64,000 nt of DNA. Source: Tubiluchus corallicola. Its lineage: Eukaryota; Priapulida; Priapulimorpha; Priapulimorphida; Tubiluchidae. The notes beneath the pieces are model-generated. The model saw only the letters and a list, made by a program, of their open reading frames with translations, was not told where the DNA came from and did no database searches. A program made the position numbers and the translations under genes. Location of the stretch: the NCBI GenBank assembly GCA_030141605.1, contig JAQGDQ010000048.1, positions 434,001-498,000 of the forward strand, in the 5' to 3' direction. Within the stretch, counting starts at the first letter, position 1. Every line of letters starts with the position of its first letter. Shown here in pieces: positions 57,101 through 63,100 of this stretch.

Positions 57101-60100
57101 GTCCTCAGCTATCTGTAGGTGAAGAAATTGGCAGGGTGGCTAAGGCTGAAATGGCTGCACACTCAGAAGCCTTTAGCAGTGACAGTCACTCCACTACCTC
57201 TTGCTCAGATGATAATAGGGGGGCATCAACAGCATCTGTGTCAAACTTTTTGGGCATAGAAAATGGTGAATCAATGACAGCTTGTCTTACAAAAGACGGC
57301 GATGAGGCTGGTAATGTGATATCCTTGCCACAAGCCATTCTGTCTCATGTGTCAGTTGATGGAACTATCGTCACCCAAATTGGTTCTTCCGAAGAAGTTG
57401 GTGATAGCCACGGTTTGAGTTTCTCCACTAGTGATGTTGATACAGATTTATCACAGACCACAATTCTCCCACAATATGATGCCAGTTTACCTACACCATT
57501 CCATGCAGAAAATGGCGCTGCTGCTGATGCAACAGGTAAAATGGTTAAAATGGTAGATGTAGAGGAACCTGCCAATGCAGCCAAGCTAATGGACTATGAC
57601 GACAGTGTAATACAGAGAGCTGCCATGTCAGATCAAGCTGTAAAAAGTTCTCAGCTATCTGTAGATGAAGAAACTGGCAAGGTGGCTGAAATGGCTGCAC
57701 ACTCAGAAGCTTTTAGCAGTGACAGTCACTCCACTACCGCTTCCTCAGATGATAAGAAGGGGGCATTAACAGCATCTGTACCAAACTTTTCAGGCATAGA
57801 ATATGATGAATCAATGATGCCATGTTTTAGAAAAGACGGTGATGAGGCTGGTAATGTGTTATCCTTGCCACAAGCCATTCTGTCTGATGTGTCTGTTGAT
57901 GAAACTATCATCACCCAAATTTGTTCTTCCGAAGAAGTTGGTGATAGCCACGGTTTGAGTGTCTCCACTAGTGATGTTGATACAGATTTATCACAGACCA
58001 CAATTCTCCCACAATATGATGACAGTTTACCTACACCATTACATGCAGAAAATGGCGCTGCTGCTGATGCAACAGGTAAAATGGTTAAAATGGTAGATGT
58101 AGAGGAACCTGCCAATGCAGCCAAGCTAATGGACTATGACGACAGTGTAATACAGAGTGCTGCCATGTCAGATTGGGCTGTAAAAAGTCCTCAGCTATCT
58201 GTAGGTGAAGAAATTGGCAGGGTGGCTAAGGCTGAAATGGCTGCACACTCAGAAGCCTTTAGCAGTGACAGTCACTCCACTACCTCTTGCTCAGATGATA
58301 ATAGGGGGGCATCAACAGCATCTGTGTCAAACTTTTTGGGCATAGAAAATGGTGAATCAATGACAGCTTGTCTTACAAAAGACGGCGATGAGGCTGGTAA
58401 TGTGATATCCTTGCCACAAGCCATTCTGTCTCATGTGTCAGTTGATGGAACTATCGTCACCCAAATTGGTTCTTCCGAAGAAGTTGGTGATAGCCACGGT
58501 TTGAGTTTCTCCACTAGTGATGTTGATACAGATTTATCACAGACCACAATTCTCCCACAATATGATGCCAGTTTACCTACACCATTCCATGCAGAAAATG
58601 GCGCTGCTGCTGATGCAACAGGTAAAATGGTTAAAATGGTAGATGTAGAGGAACCTGCCAGTGCAGCCAAGCTAATGGACTATGACGACAGTGTAATACA
58701 GAGAGCTGCCATGTCAGATCAAGCTGTAAAAAGTTCTCAGCTATCTGTAGATGAAGAAACTGGCAAGGTGGCTGAAATGGCTGCACACTCAGAAGCTTTT
58801 AGCAGTGACAGTCACTCCACTACCGCTTCCTCAGATGATAATAAGGGGGCATTAACAGCATCTGTACCAAACTTTTCAGGCATAGAATATGATGAATCAA
58901 TGATGCCATGTTTTAGAAAAGACGGTGATGAGGCTGGTAATGTGTTATCCTTGCCACAAGCCATTCTGTCTGATGTGTCTGTTGATGAAACTATCATCAC
59001 CCAAATTTGTTCTTCCGAAGAAGTTGGTGATAGCCACGGTTTGAGTGTCTCCACTAGTGATGTTGATACAGATTTATCACAGACCACAATTCTCCCACAA
59101 TATGATGACAGTTTACCTACACCATTACATGCAGAAAATGGCGCTGCTGCTGACACAGCCAGTAAAATGGTTAAATCTGGTGATGTAGAAGAAACCGCTA
59201 ATGCAGCCAAGCTAATGGATTATGATGACAGTGTAACACAGAGAGCTTCCATTTCAGGTCGTGCTGTAAAAAGTCCTCAGTTATCTGTAGGTGAAGAAAT
59301 TGGCAAGGCGGCTAAGGCTGAAATGGCTGCACACTCAGAAGCCTTTAGCAGTGACAGTCACTCCATTATAGCTGCTGCAAGTGATGACACTGAAGCATCA
59401 ACAGCATCTGTGTCAAACTTTCTGAGCATAGAAAATGATGAATCAATGACAGCTTGTCTTACAAAAGATGGCGATGAGGCTGGTAATGTGTTATCCTTGC
59501 CACAAGACATTCTGTCTGGTGTGTCAGTTGATGGAACTATCGTCACCCAAATTGGTTCTTCCGAAGAAGTTGTTGATAGCCACGGTTTGAGTGTCTCCAC
59601 TAGTGATGTTGATACAGATTTATCACAGACCACAATTCTCCCACAATATGATGACAGTTTACCTACACCATTTCATGCAGAAAATGGACCTGCTGTTGAA
59701 GCAACATATAAAATGGTAGATGTAGAGAAAACTGCCAATGCAGCCAAACTAATGGACTATGATGAGAGTGTAACACAGAGAGCTGCCATGTCAGATCGGG
59801 CTGTAAAAAGTCCTCAGCTATCTGTAGGTGAAGAAATTGGCAGGGTGGCTAAGGCTGAAATGGCTGCACACTCAGAAGCCTTTAGCAGTGACAGTCACTC
59901 CACTACTTCTTGCTCAGATGATAATAGGGGGGCATTAACAGCATCTGTACCAAACTTTTCGTGCTTAGAAAATGATGAATCAATGACAGCTTGTCTTACA
60001 AAAGACGGCGATGAGGCTGGTAATGTGTTATCGTTGCCACAAGCCATTCTGTCTGGTGTGTCAGTTGATGGAACTATCATCACCAAAATTGGTTCTTCTA

Positions 60101-63100
60101 AAGAAGTTGGGGATAGCTACAGTTTGAGTGCCTCCACTAATGATGTTGATACAGATTTATCACAGACCACATTTCTGCCACAATGTGACGGTAGTTTACC
60201 TACAGAAAATGGTGCTGCTGCTAACGCAACAGGTGAAATGGTTAAATCGGTAGATGTAGAGGAAACTGCCAATGCAGTCAAGCTAATGGACTATGACAAG
60301 AGTGTCACACAGAGAGCTGCCATGTCAAATCTTGCTGTTAAAAGTTCTCAGCTATCGGTAGATGAAGAAACTGGCAAGGTGGCTGAAATGGCTGCACACT
60401 CAGAAGCCTTTAGCAGTGACAGTCACTCCACTACCGCTTCCTCAGATGATAATAAGGGGGCATTAACAGCATCTGTACCAAACTTTTCAGGCATAGAATA
60501 TGATGAATCAATGATGCCATGTTTTAGAAAAGACAGTGATGAGGCTGGTAATGTGTTTTCCTTGCCACAAGCCATTCTGTCTGATGTGTCTGTTGATGAA
60601 ACTATCATCACCCAAATTTGTTCTTCCGAAGAAGTTGGTGATAGCCACGGTTTGAGTGCCTCCACTAGTGATGTTGATACAGATTTATCACAGACCAGAA
60701 TTCTCCCACAATATGATGACAGTTTACCTACACCATTGCATGCAGAAAATGGCGCTGCTGCTGACACAGCCAGTAAAATGTTTAAATCTGGTGATGTAGA
60801 AGAAACCGCTAATGCAGCCAAGCTAATGGATTATGATGACAGTGTAACACAGAGAGCTGCCATTTCAGGTCGTGCTGTAAAAAGTTCTCGGCTATCTGTA
60901 GGTGAAGAAATTGGCAAGGTGGCTAAGGCTGAAATGGCTGCACACTCAGAAGCCTTTAGCAGTGACAGTCACTCCATTATAGCTGCTGCAAGTGATGACA
61001 CTGAAGCATCAACAGCATCTGTGTCAAACTTTCTGGGCATAGAAAATGATGAATCAATGACAGCTTGTCTTACAAAAGATGGCGATGAGGCTGGTAATGT
61101 GATATCCTTGCCACAAGCCATTCTGTCTCGTGTGTCAGTTGATGGAACTATCGTCACCCAAATTGGTTCTTCCGAAGAAGTTGGTGATAGCCACGGTTTG
61201 AGTGTCTCCACTAGTGATGTTGATACAGATTTATCACAGACCACAATTCTCCCACAATATGATGCCAGTTTACCTACACCATTCCATGCAGAAAATGGTG
61301 CTGCTGCTGATGCAACAGGTAAAATGGTTAAAATGCTAGATGTAGAGGAACCTGCCAATGCAGCCAAGCTAATGGACTATGACGACAGTGTAATACAGAG
61401 AGCTGCCATGTCAGATCAAGCTGTAAAAAGTTCTCAGCTATCTGTAGTTGAAGAAACTGGCAAGGTGGCTGAAATGGCTGCACACTCAGAAGCCTTTAGC
61501 AGTGACAGTCACTCCACTACCGCTTCCTCAGATGATAATAAGGGGGCATTAACAGCATCTGTACCAAACTTTTCAGGCATAGAATATGATGAATCAATGA
61601 TGCCATGTTTTAGAAAAGACAGTGATGAGGCTGGTAATGTGTTATCCTTGCCACAAGCCATTCTGTCTCGTGTGTCAGTTGATGGAACTATCGTCACCCA
61701 AATTGGTTCTTCCGAAGAAGTTGGTGATAGCCACGGTTTGAGTGTCTCCACTAGTGATGTTGATACAGATTTATCACAGACCACAATTCTCCCACAATAT
61801 GATGCCAGTTTACCTACACCATTCAATGCAGAAAATGGCGCTGCTGCTGATGCAACAGGTAAAATGGTTAAAATGGTAGATGTAGAGGAACCTGCCAATG
61901 CAGCCAAGCTAATGGACTATGACGACAGTGTAATACAGAGTGCTGCCATGTCAGATCAAGCTGTAAAAAGTTCTCAGCTATCTGTAGATGAAGAAACTGG
62001 CAAGGTGGCTGAAATGGCTGCACACTCAGAAGCCTTTAGCAGTGACAGTCACTCCACTACCGCTTCCTCAGATGATAATAAGTGGGTATTAACAGCATCT
62101 GTACCAAACTTTTCAGGCATAGAATATGATGAATCAATGATGCCATGTTTTAGAAAAGACAGTGATGAGGCTGGTAATGTGTTATCCTTGCCACAAGCCA
62201 TTCTGTCTGATGTGTCTGTTGATGAAACTATCATCACCCAAATTTGTTCTTCCGAAGAAGTTGGTGATAGCCACGGTTTGAGTGTCTCCACTAGTGATGT
62301 TGATACAGATTTATCACAGACCACAATTCTCCCACAATATGATGACAGTTTACCTACACCATTACATGCAGAAAATGGCGCTGCTGCTGACACAGCCAGT
62401 AAAATGGTTAAATCTGGTGATGTAGAAGAAACCGCTAATGCAGCCAAGCTAATGGATTATGATGACAGTGTAACACAGAGAGCTGCCATTTCAGGTCGTG
62501 CTGTAAAAAGTCCTCAGCTATCTGTAGGTGAAGAAATTGGCAAGGTGGCTAAGGCTGAAATGGCTGCACACTCAGAAGCCTTTAGCAGTGACAGTCACTC
62601 CATTATAGCTGCTGCAAGTGATGACACTGAAGCATCAACAGCATCTGTGTCAAACTTTCTGGGCATAGAAAATGATGAATCAATGACAGCTTGTCTTACA
62701 AAAGATGGCGATGAGGCTGGTAATGTGTTATCCTTGCCACAAGACATTTTGTCTGGTGTGTCAGTTGATGGAACTATCGTCACCCAAATTGGTTCTTCCG
62801 AAGAAGTTGGTGATAGCCACGGTTTGAGTGTCTCCACTAGTGATGTTGATACAGATTTATCACAGACCACAATTCTCCCACAATATGATGCCAGTTTACC
62901 TACACCATTTCATGCAGAAAATGGACCTGCTGTTGAAGCAACATATAAAATGGTAGATGTAGAGGAACCTGCCAATGCAGCCAAGCTAATGGACTATGAC
63001 GACAGTGTAATACAGAGAGCTGCCATGTCAGATCATGCTGTAAAAAGTTCTCAGCTATCTGTAGATGAAGAAATTGGCAAGGTGGCTGAAGCTGAAATGG

